NCBI GenBank assembly: GCA_028023455.1 | Contig: JAQFVV010006336.1 | Location: 1,876,224 to 1,940,223, forward strand | Reading direction: 5' to 3' | From: Epiperipatus broadwayi | Lineage: Eukaryota; Onychophora; Udeonychophora; Euonychophora; Peripatidae | DNA length: 64,000 nt | Shown: positions 1-14,285 of the stretch, piece by piece | Position numbering within the stretch: position 1 is the first letter of the stretch | Layout: each line of letters opens with the position of its first letter | Notes under the pieces: generated by a model | Told to the model about the DNA's origin: nothing | Seen by the model: only the letters and a program-made list of their open reading frames with translations | The model's database searches: none | Translations under genes and position numbers: made by a program

Positions 1-360
1 CATAATAAAAGCTGGTATATTGATGGTCAGATGGGTGAAGAGGTAATTTCCAGTAAATGAAAGTCAAGTCCATAGTAATGGAAATGTTTTTTTCTTGGAA
101 TTTAGACAGAAGTTTGTTATAGTAGGAGTATTTTTTTTATTCAGGAACGGTGATGGCTTTCAACCAATGGGCATCTAAACATATTTTGACAGACTTATCT
201 TTCTTCTTCACCACCACAAAAGGGTTAAAATACAGGGATGCCTGCTGTCTGATGACATCCTATTTCATCAACTGCTGTATCTGATAGTCCACTTTCACCT
301 TATATTAAAATGGACTGGGGTGTGATTGATTCTTGAAATGACTTTTTTCTTTGATCTTAA
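1..360 (-). pseudogene. Ty3/Gypsy-type reverse transcriptase fragment (decayed, cut by window edge)
   Basis: Minus-strand translation gives pieces of an LTR-retrotransposon reverse transcriptase. At about 225-143 it reads FNPFVVVKKKDKSVKICLD, the fingers segment that normally precedes the L(D/N)Y-R motif. At about 80-8 it reads MDLTFIYWKLPLHPSDHQY, matching the motif A region (DLxxGYWQIPLHP) of Ty3/Gypsy elements. Upstream (about 300-230), YQIQQLM and DVIRQ match the linker before the fingers. A stop and frame changes separate the pieces, so the copy cannot be active. In a working element this enzyme copies the element RNA into DNA. The rest of pol would lie beyond base 1. The family assignment is from motif recognition; the clade is not resolved. 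Confidence 0.75.
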
Positions 361-860
361 TTCTATATATTGAAATGTTCAGATAGTATAGTTGCTTTAA
401 TTCAACCCAGTGATATAGGTTAAAGGGGTTCAAACCTTACCATCCATCTAGATCATATCTAAGTGACTCATTCCCTTAACCTCACAGATAGTTATTTTTT
501 TTAATGCAGACTGGTAATCAGGTAGGAATCCTAGTTGCAATAATGATCAAGTTTAAACATATAAAATAATGAACATCTAGACCTTGTTGCTATTACAGAT
601 TATAGTTTATTGTTGATATAAAAATGTCTGTAATTCTTTTGCAAATAATTTGAGAAAGTACCCATGTGTGTACAAATGATGCAATTGTAGCTTACAATTT
701 TTGAAATAAAAAAACAAATATTTGATATATATTATTAAAAAAGAATGAATTTGATTAGGTAGAAAAGAGGTGGTGAAATCGATTTAGGACACATTAACAT
801 GGTAAAGTTAACATTTCTTAATTAGATAAACAAGTTGAAGGCTGACTTAAACATAGCCTC

Positions 861-904
<44 letters not shown>

Positions 905-2640
905 AACAATAAATCTGCATAGCAACACACAGAGCATATATCAACAGGCATAAGTATAGAAAAAAGGGTACGATTAAGTATGGTACTTATTGAACATATA
1001 TATTTAAATGTATGTCTCTAATCTAGCAACATCTTCATCATTTTTGCCACTTTGATTTATGGATAGTTACATTGCTTCTAATGAATTATTATTTAGGAAA
1101 GAAACCCATTTTTCTTAGCAAAACATGGGTTCAGGAGTGAAGCATATTGTGGTAACCTTGTGTCCATTTCTTCTTATCCCCTTTAACAGAATTCAATTCT
1201 AGATAACTGACATATCCAGTATTGATGAGCTGGCTGGATAAAGTAATTTGAAAAACAATAAAATAAAAAAGCCTACAGACACATATGAAAGCCTTATTAA
1301 CATTAATATATAAATATATGATCCCATTTGTTACTATGCTAGAAATCCATAATAAATTAATGAAAACCTTTCCATTTAACATCATTAAATTGGTTATACA
1401 TGGGTATTATACCAACATCTTATTTATTAGCATGACTAGCTATCATTATTTAAGTATTTATGTCATATATTTGATGAATATTAAATCTATAAATATATGA
1501 AAAGATCACCCTGCACCTTTCTATTACAAAATATTAAAATAACAGACGTTTATATAACACATCTTCTAATGGTAATAATGTAATAAGCATGTGGTTTGGT
1601 TAATATACATGTATAAAATAACAATTGTGAGATATTTATCTAAAAAAATCAACCAATTAAATAGATAGCTTTATACATATATGAACATATTTCTCATAGT
1701 GTTATTAAATAATGTATCTAGGGTTTAACTAAATAAAAGCAAATGCAGATAATATGAATAAAAATCTTTTTAAAGCCAAAATAACTTTTATACCTTATTT
1801 ACAAAGAAGTTCCACCTTACATAGCAGGGTGAGAGTAAAAATTTAAAAAAAAAGTTTTTTTTATACTTATTTTAAACTCTCTCATTCAACTTCTAACTTA
1901 TATACAAATATTCCACATTACTAATAAAGTAATAAATAGCAAAACTTATTGATTTTATAGGTGCACTAATTATACATCAATGTGTATATATATATAGTAA
2001 TGGTAAGATTACGTATGCCTTGTTAACATGTTGCAAAGTTCCACCACCATGTTCGAATGGCGGCATAACAGGTGGGTTCAGGGCCTGTGATACCGTATTC
2101 GAATATAGTAAATTTATTCACAACAAACCTACATGACAACGCATCTATCATAACAATATCATTATTTTCCAGGTCCAGTGGTCAGGTAAACAAGAGACTC
2201 TAACTAATGATTTAACCTTGCGGACTACTACTATATTCTACTATTCATTGATATAAGAGATATTAATTATTATTTAAAATTAAGCAGACACAGACATGGA
2301 TATAGATAATTTAAATATTTAATTGTGGTTAATTTACATTAGCAATATATTATGCTACCTGGATATCAATATTAATTACATTCCATGCCTCATGTTTAAG
2401 TAATGAAGGTTATGAGACACAATACAAGATTTTAAAGAGGAGTGCATTCGTTCACAAAGCTATCATCCTATTTACTTTATAATTAATATTTTATTATAAA
2501 TAATTTATTATAGTTTAACATATGTGGAGGAGTGGAGTGAGATCCAGCATAAACTTTATAGTTATTATTAAAGTGACCTGCGGTAGTATGGATACTGCCG
2601 AGCTATAAGAGAATCGGCTTTCAAAAGGATAATCACAGAA
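361..2640. other. AT-rich DNA without a recognisable gene
   Basis: No open frame here resembles a known protein. It holds one (TA)n tract (about 862-901) and a GC-richer patch around 2020-2120 with two TTCGAAT words that resemble Pol III B-box cores but no tRNA fold. The short frames at 1131-1500 overlap on both strands and look like chance. Confidence 0.6.
862..901. repeat. (TA)n microsatellite
   Basis: About 20 uninterrupted TA units. Confidence 0.95.
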
Positions 2641-2671
2641 GAAATGTTAGAGGCTGGTGGGGCAATCAAAC

Positions 2672-2880
2672 ATTGGATCGGAGGCCTGTAGGTCTGTCAT
2701 GAGTGCAGTATCGGTATGGGGTCTTTGCCTATCCATCCCTGACTGCATGACAAAGTAATTACTGCTGGAATATGAAGAGGATCAGCCAAACGTCAGGTCA
2801 GAGCCCTTAGGAGTGGTCACAAGTGCAGTGTTGGTATGAGGTCATAGCCTTTCCATCCCCGACCATGTGACAAGGTTCTG
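2672..2880. repeat. Two diverged direct repeats of about 75 bp
   Basis: A segment at about 2680-2755 (GAGTGCAGTATCGGTATGGG, then CCATCCCTGACTGCATGACA) returns at about 2810-2873 (AAGTGCAGTGTTGGTATGAG, then CCATCCCCGACCATGTGACA). The copies are about 80 percent alike and clearly more GC-rich than the flanks. This suggests part of an older mobile element or LTR with an internal duplication. No coding signal is seen. Confidence 0.7.
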
Positions 2881-2889
2881 TGCTATTAT

Positions 2890-4489
2890 ATATTTGTATG
2901 CTACTTAAGTGTGAGAGTAACATGTTGACAATACCTCTATTACATTTCTGCGATATAAAAATTCATGTATCAATAACTAGTGCAGTTCATAACTCTAATG
3001 CAAATGCAATTATTTAGTCAAATCTATCCCCAATCTCCACCCAACTAGCATTTAATTTACTATCCTTAACCCCCCCTTCTTCTTAACATTATGGCTATAT
3101 TTAAGATTTAATTAACCTAACATGAATTATAGCTCATCGACAAATACATTAATTAATAATATAAGTCTCATATTTATAAAATATATTAAAATAGTATATG
3201 ATTCCCAAGCTGAAATCTATTAACCAATATGATTTATTATTATGATATTAGACTCGCAGAAGAGGGCAACCCTTCCACGAATTATATAAAAATATCAGCT
3301 CGGAAACCATGTGGGCATGAAATATAATCTTAGCAAATACAATAAAGTGGATACCCAAGTAGAATAATGATAGATAGAGTAATTTACTAGGTTCATTATA
3401 AATAATATTATTACAAAAAATAGATTTAATTTTAGGATTACATAATAGTGGAAATAAAATGAAAGTATTATTTTAGATATATAGAGTTCAATGAGAGTTC
3501 CAAACGAAATTTGATCCTGGGTATCATGTTATCTTTAGTTCATTTCAGTGTGCACATTGTTTGGAGAGTCCAAGTTTCCAGGTTCAATGGCAGTTACATT
3601 TAGGAAAAGATTTTCAATGGAAGCAGCTTGTAGGTTTATCACATTTTGTGGGATTTTATTATTGTATAGCCATCAGCCCGGAAGAGCATAGTACGGCACC
3701 TACTCTTGGCACATTGTTTGATATAGATTCTGGATCACGAGAAATATAATTGGGCTTAACATTTCTGGTTCTAACTTTTCATGATCCAAAAAAAAACAAT
3801 ATTCAGTTGTGGCTTTTATTTTCTATTTCCTTATCTCGGATGATCCATCGAGCAATACATCATCCATGCAGCTGTCTCTCGGGTTCGTGCCATACATCCC
3901 TTTAGGTCACGGATGCAATAGTCACAGGTTGGAATTTCAATCTGATCACTTTTACATTTTACCTTTTACATTTATCAAAGTTATTTTTAACAAACCTTTT
4001 TTTCTTTGTTTCCATATGTTTTAAAAATACCTTTTTAGCTCTGTCATCTTTTTCGCCCTCCCATTATGACTTGCCTTTAATTAGCAGGGGAATTTTAAAA
4101 CATTTTTATTTTAATTGAGAATTAGTTATTTTTATAATTTAAGTATTACCTGGATCTGACCTAAATAATAATATGTTTACGTTGTAAAATATAATTATTG
4201 ATTTTATTTATAATTTAAAATATTATTTAAACCTATCAGAATAATTAATAGGATTATTTAAATTTATATAACTTACGCATGGCAATTTAATAATACCTTG
4301 CAATGCGTTATTTTAAAATAAGCTTATCAGAGTATGTGCGCATATATAACATTTAATTATTTATTTAAACACTTTACAGATATTATATATTATTACACTT
4401 TCCATGTAAAACTCATACTAAAGGGGCGAGAGGTAGAATGATGACAGAACTAAGGTGAAACTAAGATTTGAATACAAATCTTACAGTTT

Positions 4490-4490
<1 letters not shown>
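2890..4490. other. AT-rich DNA with one GC-richer unidentified patch
   Basis: The patch at about 3490-4050 is GC-richer than its surroundings and carries two short plus-strand frames (3561-3749, 3809-4024). Neither resembles a protein family I know, and no splice or promoter signal supports them. It may be a transposon remnant. The rest is featureless AT-rich sequence. Confidence 0.5.
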
Positions 4491-4491
<1 letters not shown>

Positions 4492-4543
<52 letters not shown>

Positions 4544-4568
4544 AATATATATATATATATATATATAT
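4492..4568. repeat. (TA)n microsatellite, interrupted
   Basis: Two TA runs separated by TTGA. It directly precedes the LTR-like block that starts near 4575. Confidence 0.95.
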
Positions 4569-4574
4569 TTGTAC

Positions 4575-5870
4575 TGTTTGTTTATGCGGTACAAATATAT
4601 TGGCATCTGGTAAGATATTTAAAAGCTAAAAAAAAAAGTAAATTTAGCAATCTTTTAAAAGAAAAACATTTTTAGATTTTTTCTGATTAGTATAATTTAT
4701 TTTTTTAAAAAACGTACAATGAATGTTAAAATTGTCGTTCATATTTTTTTTTATGTAATTAAAAATAAAAGTTAAATTGGAAAGATTAAATGATATGCAG
4801 ATTACTGATCCAGATAAAAAAAAAATTTCAAAAATAAAAAGATTGCAAGTAGAAAAGTAAAAATTCCAAAAGTAAAAAGATTACAATTAGAAAAATCTTT
4901 TTAATAATTAAAGATGGCAGAATTATGCTAAAAAAAATAATAACTTTGTAACTTAAATTTAAGAGAAAGAGTAGAAGATTATTATCTTATATGTTGATAA
5001 AAGAACAAGCAAAAGATATGCACAGAAGTTTCAAAACTGATCGGGGTATAAAATGAGGAGGACAACCTCAATCTAGGTCTTCTCTATACCTTCTAGTTAC
5101 GAGTCTGAAAGCTGGATGTTTCTGTGAGCATAACATGTGGTGGTAATAGACATCTGCACAGGTATGCCACTTGCAGTACCCAGTCGTCAAGCAAGCAATG
5201 GAGACGGGCCTTGTGAAGACCGCTTTTTGCAATAAAAGGGTCACGACAACCATGCCTTTTCTCCGTGAGCATAACCTGTGGCAGTAATATATGTCTGCAC
5301 AAGTACGCCACTTGCAGAACCCAGTCATCAATAAAGCAATGGAAATGGGCCTTGTGAAGACCGCTCTTTGCAATAAAAGGGTCACGACAGCCATGCCTTT
5401 TCTCCGGTTATAGAATGGAACAATAATGGAAGATGCTGGCAACAGAGACCGATGGAAATTTTTAGGAGCTCGGGATCCCAAAAACACACACCAACTTACT
5501 GGTAAGTTAAGAGTAGCTTTTCCTAATTGTGACAAAGTTTGCAAACAATTCAAAAAATTGATATCAAAATAATCCTGATAAAGACTTCAAATTTTATTTT
5601 TCAAGAGACTATTGTGTACCCAAGAACTATAATCATTGAACTGTTTTTTTATTATTAATTAATTCATATCTAGATTAGCGTGTGTGTCATATTTCCAATT
5701 AATTAAATCATAATGTTTTTGTTTTTTATTATTTATATTTTAATTTGTTAAAAATAAAAATCTTTATTTCTAATACCCCTATTCATTGTACATTATTAAT
5801 GATTATTAACAAATTTATTAAAGTTAATTATGATTTGAAAATATAATTTACTTTGCCAACGCTGTACCAA
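4575..5870 (+). mobile_element. LTR-like dispersed repeat, family 2, copy 1
   Basis: This block aligns by eye with 51030-52140 over most of its length: shared words include the AAAAGCTAAA region near 4620, the GCAGA/AAATTCC stretch near 4800-4870, the GATCC junction near 5475 and the GTTTGCAAAC region near 5535. It carries a good TATA box (TATAAAA at 5047-5053) followed by a GC-richer downstream zone, the layout of an LTR promoter. It starts with TGTAC just after a TA tract. No gag or pol is attached, so it is probably a solo or degraded LTR. The end boundary is uncertain. Confidence 0.5.
5125..5406. repeat. 141-bp tandem duplication inside LTR-like block
   Basis: Two head-to-tail units begin at 5125 and 5266 with TGAGCATAAC and end with CATGCCTTTTCTCCG. 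They are roughly 88 percent identical. The duplication creates a 161-codon minus-strand frame (5068-5553) with an internal repeat, which I treat as a by-product because 141 is divisible by three and nothing resembles a known protein. The second LTR-like copy at 51 kb does not show the duplication. Confidence 0.85.
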
Positions 5871-6173
5871 AACTCAATCCTCCAGAGTTTCTAGATAATT
5901 TCATCATAGCTAAATAAATAAAAAAGGGATGTTTGCCAGTGAATTCTAATATAGAATTCTGGCACCTTTCAAATAAATTAAAAGCTAGCTTACTTTATAC
6001 TATTATTTTAGTAGCTACATTAGTTAAAAGAGTGTTGTGTGACCAGGAAAAATAATTGCGTCTATTAAATCTTACTGAATTGTATGACAAAACAAATTTA
6101 ATAGATAGGACGTAATTTGGTCACTGAGTACAAGTAGTTAACTTGTTTAAAACACTAAATAAGTAGAGGACAT

Positions 6174-6175
<2 letters not shown>

Positions 6176-6213
<38 letters not shown>
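6176..6213. repeat. (TA)n microsatellite
   Basis: About 19 TA units, about 85 bp before the LTR that starts near 6299. Confidence 0.95.
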
Positions 6214-6216
<3 letters not shown>

Positions 6217-6298
6217 AGAAAAAAACTAGTTGATCAATAAAATACATAAGTTAACATTTATAAATACTTATGAAGTAAAATTACTTAATATATATATT

Positions 6299-7772
6299 GT
6301 ACCTATATTGATATAGGCACATATAATTTTATCTAAAATTATATTATTAAAATAATCTTTTGTTAAAGAGAAACATAAAATTAAATGTTGAGTTTATTGC
6401 AGCTTGTTTTCGGAAAAGATAAGAATCAAATAGTTTTCTATCGTTAATTTCAGAAGGGGAGAGGGGTGTTTCGTTAGAGAAATTAAACTAAGGGTTATAA
6501 AAGGAAGTAAAGAGTTTTTATTAGTATTCGTAAAAATATAATTTAAAAAGTTAAAACATACAAATCTCTTTTCATTCAAGTTTAATTAAAGAAAAAATAA
6601 TGTTAAAACTAATATATGTGCGTATATATGTGCGATTGTCAACAATAGAATAAATGTTATTTTAAATAAATGAGATTTAAAGAAGATTATCATTAAAAAA
6701 CATGACAATGGTTATTAATTAATATCAAACAACATTTTTGCATGGCTATTACTAATTAAGCAATCTTTCAAAATACGTTTATCAAATGATTATCACTGGA
6801 ATTTGACAACAGATCTTTGCAGGATATATTTCGAAGACAACGTGTCGCAGATATAAATAGACTTTTTTTTATCGGACAGTGTCAGTTCACAAATTTATTG
6901 AGTGAGTGCAGTTCAGAAATTAATTGAGTCAGTTAACAAACAAAATGCAGTGTTGAGAAGATTTTGGGAATTCACACCTCTCCACAGCCTAAAAAGTCCG
7001 ATGAAAACAGCAAGATCTGCCCGTGAAATAATGTCAACGTAACAACTTAGAAAATCTCCATCAATATCTAATTGTCTCCAATAGTAATAATCATGAAAAT
7101 CAGGAAACTCATCAAGGAAAAGTCCTAGCTGGCTGGTAAGCATTCATAATGGAAATATCCTCACCGAAAGCAGCCACCAAAGAGAACAAAATTCTAAGTC
7201 TACATTCAAAAACCTAGGTAAAAACATTTGCTTTTTTCATTTATACTGTAATAGCCATTGCATTGCATTAATTCGTACGAATCTTTCAAGAGTCTAATTA
7301 TATGAACTCTATATCATACATAAATGAACTATTGATGTGCGTGATTAAATTTCAAATACTATGTAGTCCTTTATTATCATTATTATGTGTGTGCATGAGT
7401 TAATATGTGCATGATCCTTATATCAATATTATTAGTCAAAGTAGATAAATTCCCAGTGTTCTGTTATGAAAATATTCAAGAATATTTAAACTATTTAGAA
7501 TGTTAATTTAAAATATGTGTGCGTTTTATTAGAAGTATAAAATGTTTAAATTTAGTAAATAAATGTTAGTTAATAAATTATCTTTAAAATTAAACTTTAT
7601 TTGTCGGTCAATTCTTTTTAACAAATTCTTTTATCAATTCTTTTAATCACTAATTAAGTATAATCTATTAGTGATTACAAATAGCTGAGCTAGTCGTGGA
7701 TTTAGGCGTTGAGTTAGTGGCCACTGTTCAAAGTGCGTTGTCTATTCTTTTAGTATTCTTTTAGAATAAGCA
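6299..7772 (+). mobile_element. Long terminal repeat, family 1, copy 1 (about 1.47 kb)
   Basis: It starts TGTACC and ends near AAGCA, just before a primer-binding-site-like TGGTGCCCGTGG. It aligns along its length with 23534-24945 (shared CAAATCTCTTTTCATTC, the AATGCAGTGTT word, the AACTTTATTTGTC word near the end). A TATA box (ATATAAATAG, 6851-6860) is followed about 25 bases on by ATCGGACAGTGTCAGTTC, resembling the initiator of Ty3/Gypsy LTRs. These features together support a 5' LTR with promoter. Only about 200 bp of internal sequence follows before a TA tract, so the body is lost. The short minus-strand frames at 6394-6579 and 6913-7143 are inside the LTR and are not genes. Confidence 0.65.
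6851..6860 (+). promoter_or_regulatory. TATA box of family 1 LTR
   Basis: ATATAAATAG precedes a CAGT-rich start region; the homologous copy has TTTATAAATAGT near 24169, so the element is conserved between copies. Confidence 0.55.
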
Positions 7773-7774
7773 GC

Positions 7775-7786
7775 TGGTGCCCGTGG
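7775..7786 (+). promoter_or_regulatory. Primer-binding-site-like sequence
   Basis: TGGTGCCCGTGG begins with the TGG that pairs with the CCA end of a tRNA primer and lies two bases after the presumed LTR end. The second copy has TGGCACCTGG at the same place. The primer tRNA is not identified. Confidence 0.45.
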
Positions 7787-8900
7787 TTATACACAAACAA
7801 AAAAAGTGCTTTGGACATGGTGTTCAACTCAACAGCCGAGAAGAAGCTATGTCCTGGAAATGTAACATTAGTTATATACTTTATAGCTATCGTTTGGGCA
7901 TATATACTCTCCGAGTATGTTCTTCTCTGCCTAAGAGACCGGTGTTTCTAATTCACATATTCGAACACGGTTCAATATATATATATATGCCTAAATACTT
8001 ATAGATTGAAATAAATAGAACAATAATTTAAAAACTGACAAACATAAAAGTTACCAGTAACTAAGAAGTGCTTATATGGATTATGCTTTACATGGGTGGT
8101 GTATTATGAGTTTATGCTAGAGCCTTCATGATGACTGTCATCTTTGACAGCTGTTAAGGTCTACATCACTGATGTTGGATGCTTCATGTTTCCATTTATA
8201 CAGGTCTCTTTTTGGTCCTCCAGATATTAAAGGTGGACAGTTATTAGGCATGATCCTTAGGTTTTCTAATGGACTTCATCTCTTGGACACCCTCTGACAA
8301 TGAACTCACAGGAGGGTGGAGTTAAACTTCTCTACTCAGACATAACTTGCACAGAGATTTATGTATCTGTTACATCACAATCAAGATTTTAAACATAAAC
8401 CCAGAATAATGAAAAACTCAGAGTATTTATACCTTTTTAGTTCTCTACATTCCTGGAAACACTTAAATGTTTCTCAACCCTAACTTTATATTAATTAATA
8501 TATGGGAGTCTACTAATGCTTCTATTGTTTACAGCCTCTTAAGAGAATCCCATGATTTTACATTGTTTTGATGACAAACAATCAACTTTATATTTCATCA
8601 TTTTCTCTTTAATGGATCCAAAGTTAAATTTAGTAGGGGAAGAAACTATTTCCCTATTATCAATTTGATTAGAAAAACTGTAGAGAACTTCATTAACAAT
8701 TCTATTAGAAGATACTGCTCATATTGCTATTTTGAAACTGGTTGTTGTATTTTATTCTTCATCTCAACTGTATTCATCACTTGTTGAATACATGGTACCT
8801 GAAGTGGCTGATATTCTCTCAAATCTTTAAATGGTAATCTTGACATAGGAATAAGCACTTATTTTAATCCAGCACACATCTATGCCTAAAGAAATAATCT
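7787..8900. other. Former internal region and unidentified GC-richer patch
   Basis: The first 200 bp share GAACACGGTT with the sequence after the second LTR (25018 onward), so they belong to the same element. A GC-richer stretch at about 8070-8340 shows no recognisable protein on either strand. The 75-codon frame at 7777-8004 includes the primer-binding-like site and is not a gene. Confidence 0.5.
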
Positions 8901-8929
8901 GTTCTAATTTTGACGACTTGTAACAATCC

Positions 8930-10600
<1,671 letters not shown>

Positions 10601-10619
10601 GATGATAATAGCAAATAAA

Positions 10620-13600
10620 TTTACTTATTTACATTTTAATGAAAAGACAAATGTTAAAACATTTCATGACTCAACAGGTTTGGGTTTTGAATATGAAATA
10701 ATTTACTTAAAGCTAAGTTCTTTTGATATCACATAGTATCATACCCATAGCATACTAAAAAGAGAGCGAATAGTCAACAATAAATAATGTATGTTTTGAA
10801 TACTAAATTGAATCCAAATGAATATTTAAAGAGGAATTTGCTCATGAATGAGAAGTGAGAGACTATAAATGCCATTTTTTTAGAGAGAAGAGTGCTGGAA
10901 TCTTTTTTTATTAATGTCATGGATATTTTTGGTGATTGACAAAACCTCCATTATTTATGGATGACAACTCCCTTCATTTTTTATTATGCTATTGTTATGA
11001 TACTATATGATAATGGAAGTACTTGGCTTTAAATAAATTATTTTGTATTCAAAACCCAGACTTCTTTAGTCATTAAATATTTTAACATTTGCCTTTTCAT
11101 TATATTAACAAAGCCCTACATGTTTTAATTTTTTCTAGAATTATTTATATTCTGTAACTAGCTCAAAACTTTTTTTAATATTCACTTTTTTTTTCAATAA
11201 TTAATCCTTTATTAAAAGATTTTTTTCACATATGCATTCTCCTTATAACTTTTATTTTAGCTTTATATATTTTATATTAATAAAAAAAATACATTAAATA
11301 CTGAATTTCGATCTCCAACAACTTACTTTTCACAACACAATCACTATTACTACAGAGTGACTTATCTATATTTTCTACTAATACAAAATTTTACTGACCT
11401 ACCGCTAATATAGTTTTCAATTGTGCAAAATCTCTTAGTGAAACTTATACTCATGCTCCCACATTGGCTGCACTAATTCACTCACATATAGTATGTACCA
11501 GTCACTACACATTTATTCAACTTTGAGGGTGCCACCAGATCTCTATAAAGCCTGAACAAATTATTTGGAGGTCAGACTATATGTGAATGACATGTGACTA
11601 AACTATCTTAATTTACTAATAAATGAATATTAGGCTAGCTCAGCTCTTAACAGGAGATTTTCAACTATTAAACAACTAATTGACAGATAACAAACATGAA
11701 ACACTAGACAAATTTAAACAAACATTAAATATTCATTAATTACCAAAATAAAACATTGAAAATAAATTAGTAAAATCATAAGCACATAAATTTGAAAGGA
11801 ATTAACCTCTTCTGTAAATGATTTTATATAAAATAACTGATGTAATGAGTTCGTTATTGTTTACATCATATAAAAAACAACAATTGCTTTATCATAATCA
11901 GGTGCCAAAATCGTACTTTAATTATTTTATATTTATTGAAGTATTAAGATAGTAGCAATAGATTTCAAACTTACACTACAAAAAGTAACTAGAATGTGTG
12001 CCAACCTACAACAAAATTATTTGAGCAAAAAAAAAAAGATAACACTGAAGAAATATTGGAGATGCAACATTGAAGTTTGCCTTAAAGATAATAATTCAGC
12101 TGCACAGTTGGCAATGAATAACATGAATAAGTGCCTATTAGTAAATAGCTTATTGGAGATGTAGCAATAGACACTGTATATTCACTAATTGAATATGGTG
12201 ATACAGGACTATCAGGTCATATAAGCTATAGCAAAGCTTAAACAAGGTGTGGTTTAATTGAGCCCATTCTAAAAAATAAATGCCACACAAACAAAATCTA
12301 ATGGTTAAAGTTCAAATATTCCATGCTATTTTGAGTGAGAAAATTTTAACATTGACAACACATAAGAATAAACGAGATTCTTGATGTATATAAAGAATAA
12401 TTCACGTTAAATCATGAATACTTAAAGAAAGTTACTCTTGTAGCACACCATTAAATAAAGCAAATAACAATTTTAATAATTGGTAAAAATGTCTATGGCC
12501 AATTATTTGAACAGAAAATCATTTTCTTACCCTATAAGAATCCCAATAATTTAATTACAAAGTTTAATTATATGACTGAATATAAAATAGTAAACATGAT
12601 AATGATATAAACAATTTACAGTAAATTAATACTATTGAACTATCCACAATTAATAAGTACAATTATAATTTAAACTAAAGACATATAAATAAAACAAAAT
12701 AATTAATAACTCATCCATATCTGAAAGTTAATCCAAAACATACAATATAATTCGTTAAAATAATTACATCAATATTCATGAATTCACTAATATAAATCTA
12801 GAAGTAAATGTTAATAATTAAAATTTCTAGGTATAAAATTTTATTGTGCCAGGTTATTGAGTAAATAATGTTATTATATTAATATACTAGTGTAGCAGAC
12901 TTTTGGATTACTGTCCATGGTGGTACTACACACATTTTCTGCATTATTTAGATTGCTTGACATTTAACGAAAGTAAGATTCAGAGAGGAGCTTTAGTGAA
13001 GAAGTTGTTTGATTGGCAATGAAAATCAGGTCGATCAATTCACTAGCCTAGATCATGCTGGAATAAAGTTAGATCAGAAGAAAGAAGTCTGCCATGGTGT
13101 AAATGTCTCAGCCACTCTTTATTATTAAAACAACAACTAAGATGGTTGGTTTGTCAACTTGATCATGATGGTTTCTTTTAGATTGCCATGTCCTACTTAG
13201 TAGACTTCAGAAGTCACTGCTAATGGTTACTTGTGATTAATTGACTATCAATAAGAAGTAAGGTCTGAAAATGCTCAATAATGAAGAAGTCTGGAACTGT
13301 TCACTCATATAGAGCAAATGAATAATAATTTACATTAAATTTTGAAGCCTTTATATAACTTTAGCCTATTTGTTCTTTTCTCAGAAACTTCCAAAACAGC
13401 CATTAATTAAAAAAACTTAATTCAAGATGATTACTAATGAAATTTCTAATATCTTTTGAATTATTATTTGAGCAATGCTCACTGTAAGTACATTACATAT
13501 TTAAAATTAGGGTAATTAAAGCCCTTAATCCCTCACACCAGGCATTGTCTGAAAGGACAGAAAGCAAACATCTATAAAGATAAGACATTTTTCACTTTAA

Positions 13601-14160
13601 AGTTCATTTTTCTTTATAAAATTGTTTAACAAAATTATAACACAAAAAATTGTATACTCATCTATGTGCGCGTTATATATACTCGATTGCAAATTTTAAA
13701 AATAAGAGTTTCGAATACAATCCAAAACTATAATTTTAATCTTTTAACTACCAACTGATATTTCCACACTATATTACTATAATTTGAGACTCATCAAAGC
13801 CTCTCAGCATATATATGATAAAAAATTTAAATAATATACAAATAAACACAAAATATATATTGAATGGAAGTGGCATTAAAAATATGTATACTAAAACTAA
13901 AATAGTAAAGAAAATAAAAAGGTTCTCTTAAATACAACAAAATACATACAAAATTAATCATGATTCTTGTATAAAAGTTATTAATATATATATATATATA
14001 TTGTGTACAGATAAGTATAAACAAAAAAGGAAAGGATATATTTATATATATTAAACAAAAAATATAAATATAACTATATGTGTTAAATTTTATATACTTT
14101 AAGAAGAAAGTACAGAATTAGACATAAAGTATGCATTTTACAATAAAAATTGTTACAAAT
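10620..14160. other. AT-rich DNA, probably including 5' parts of the gag element
   Basis: On the minus strand TGGTGGCACCCTCAAAG (11537-11521) has the TGG start of a primer-binding site and sits about 0.9 kb upstream of the coiled-coil part of the gag pseudogene, so an LTR could lie at higher coordinates. I could not define LTR ends or find a second copy. Nothing else in the interval resembles a gene. Confidence 0.35.
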
Positions 14161-14164
14161 ATTT

Positions 14165-14285
14165 GAAAAACAGACAATCTTTACAAACCTGGAGCTTAAT
14201 GTAAGTATAGGAGATTTGAACTCAGATTTTTAAGCACCCTTCAACTATCCACACTATTTAAATGGATAAGGTTGTATTCATGAGG
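14165..14285 (-). repeat. Fragment of the hammerhead-bearing repeat (no ribozyme core)
   Basis: The reverse strand reads GTGTGGATAGTTGAAGGGTG, then CTTAAAAATCTGAGTTCAAA, nearly identical to the sequence just after hammerhead copy B (17581-17630) and close to that after copy A. It then continues with the AAGCTCC-GGTTTGTAAA stretch of copy A (17158-17180). It therefore belongs to the same repeat family but stops before the ribozyme. Confidence 0.75.

Noticed and set aside
5068-5553. 161-codon minus-strand frame with internal protein repeat
   Set aside because: The repeat is the 141-bp tandem duplication inside an LTR-like block; the related copy at 51 kb has no such frame and no known domain is visible.
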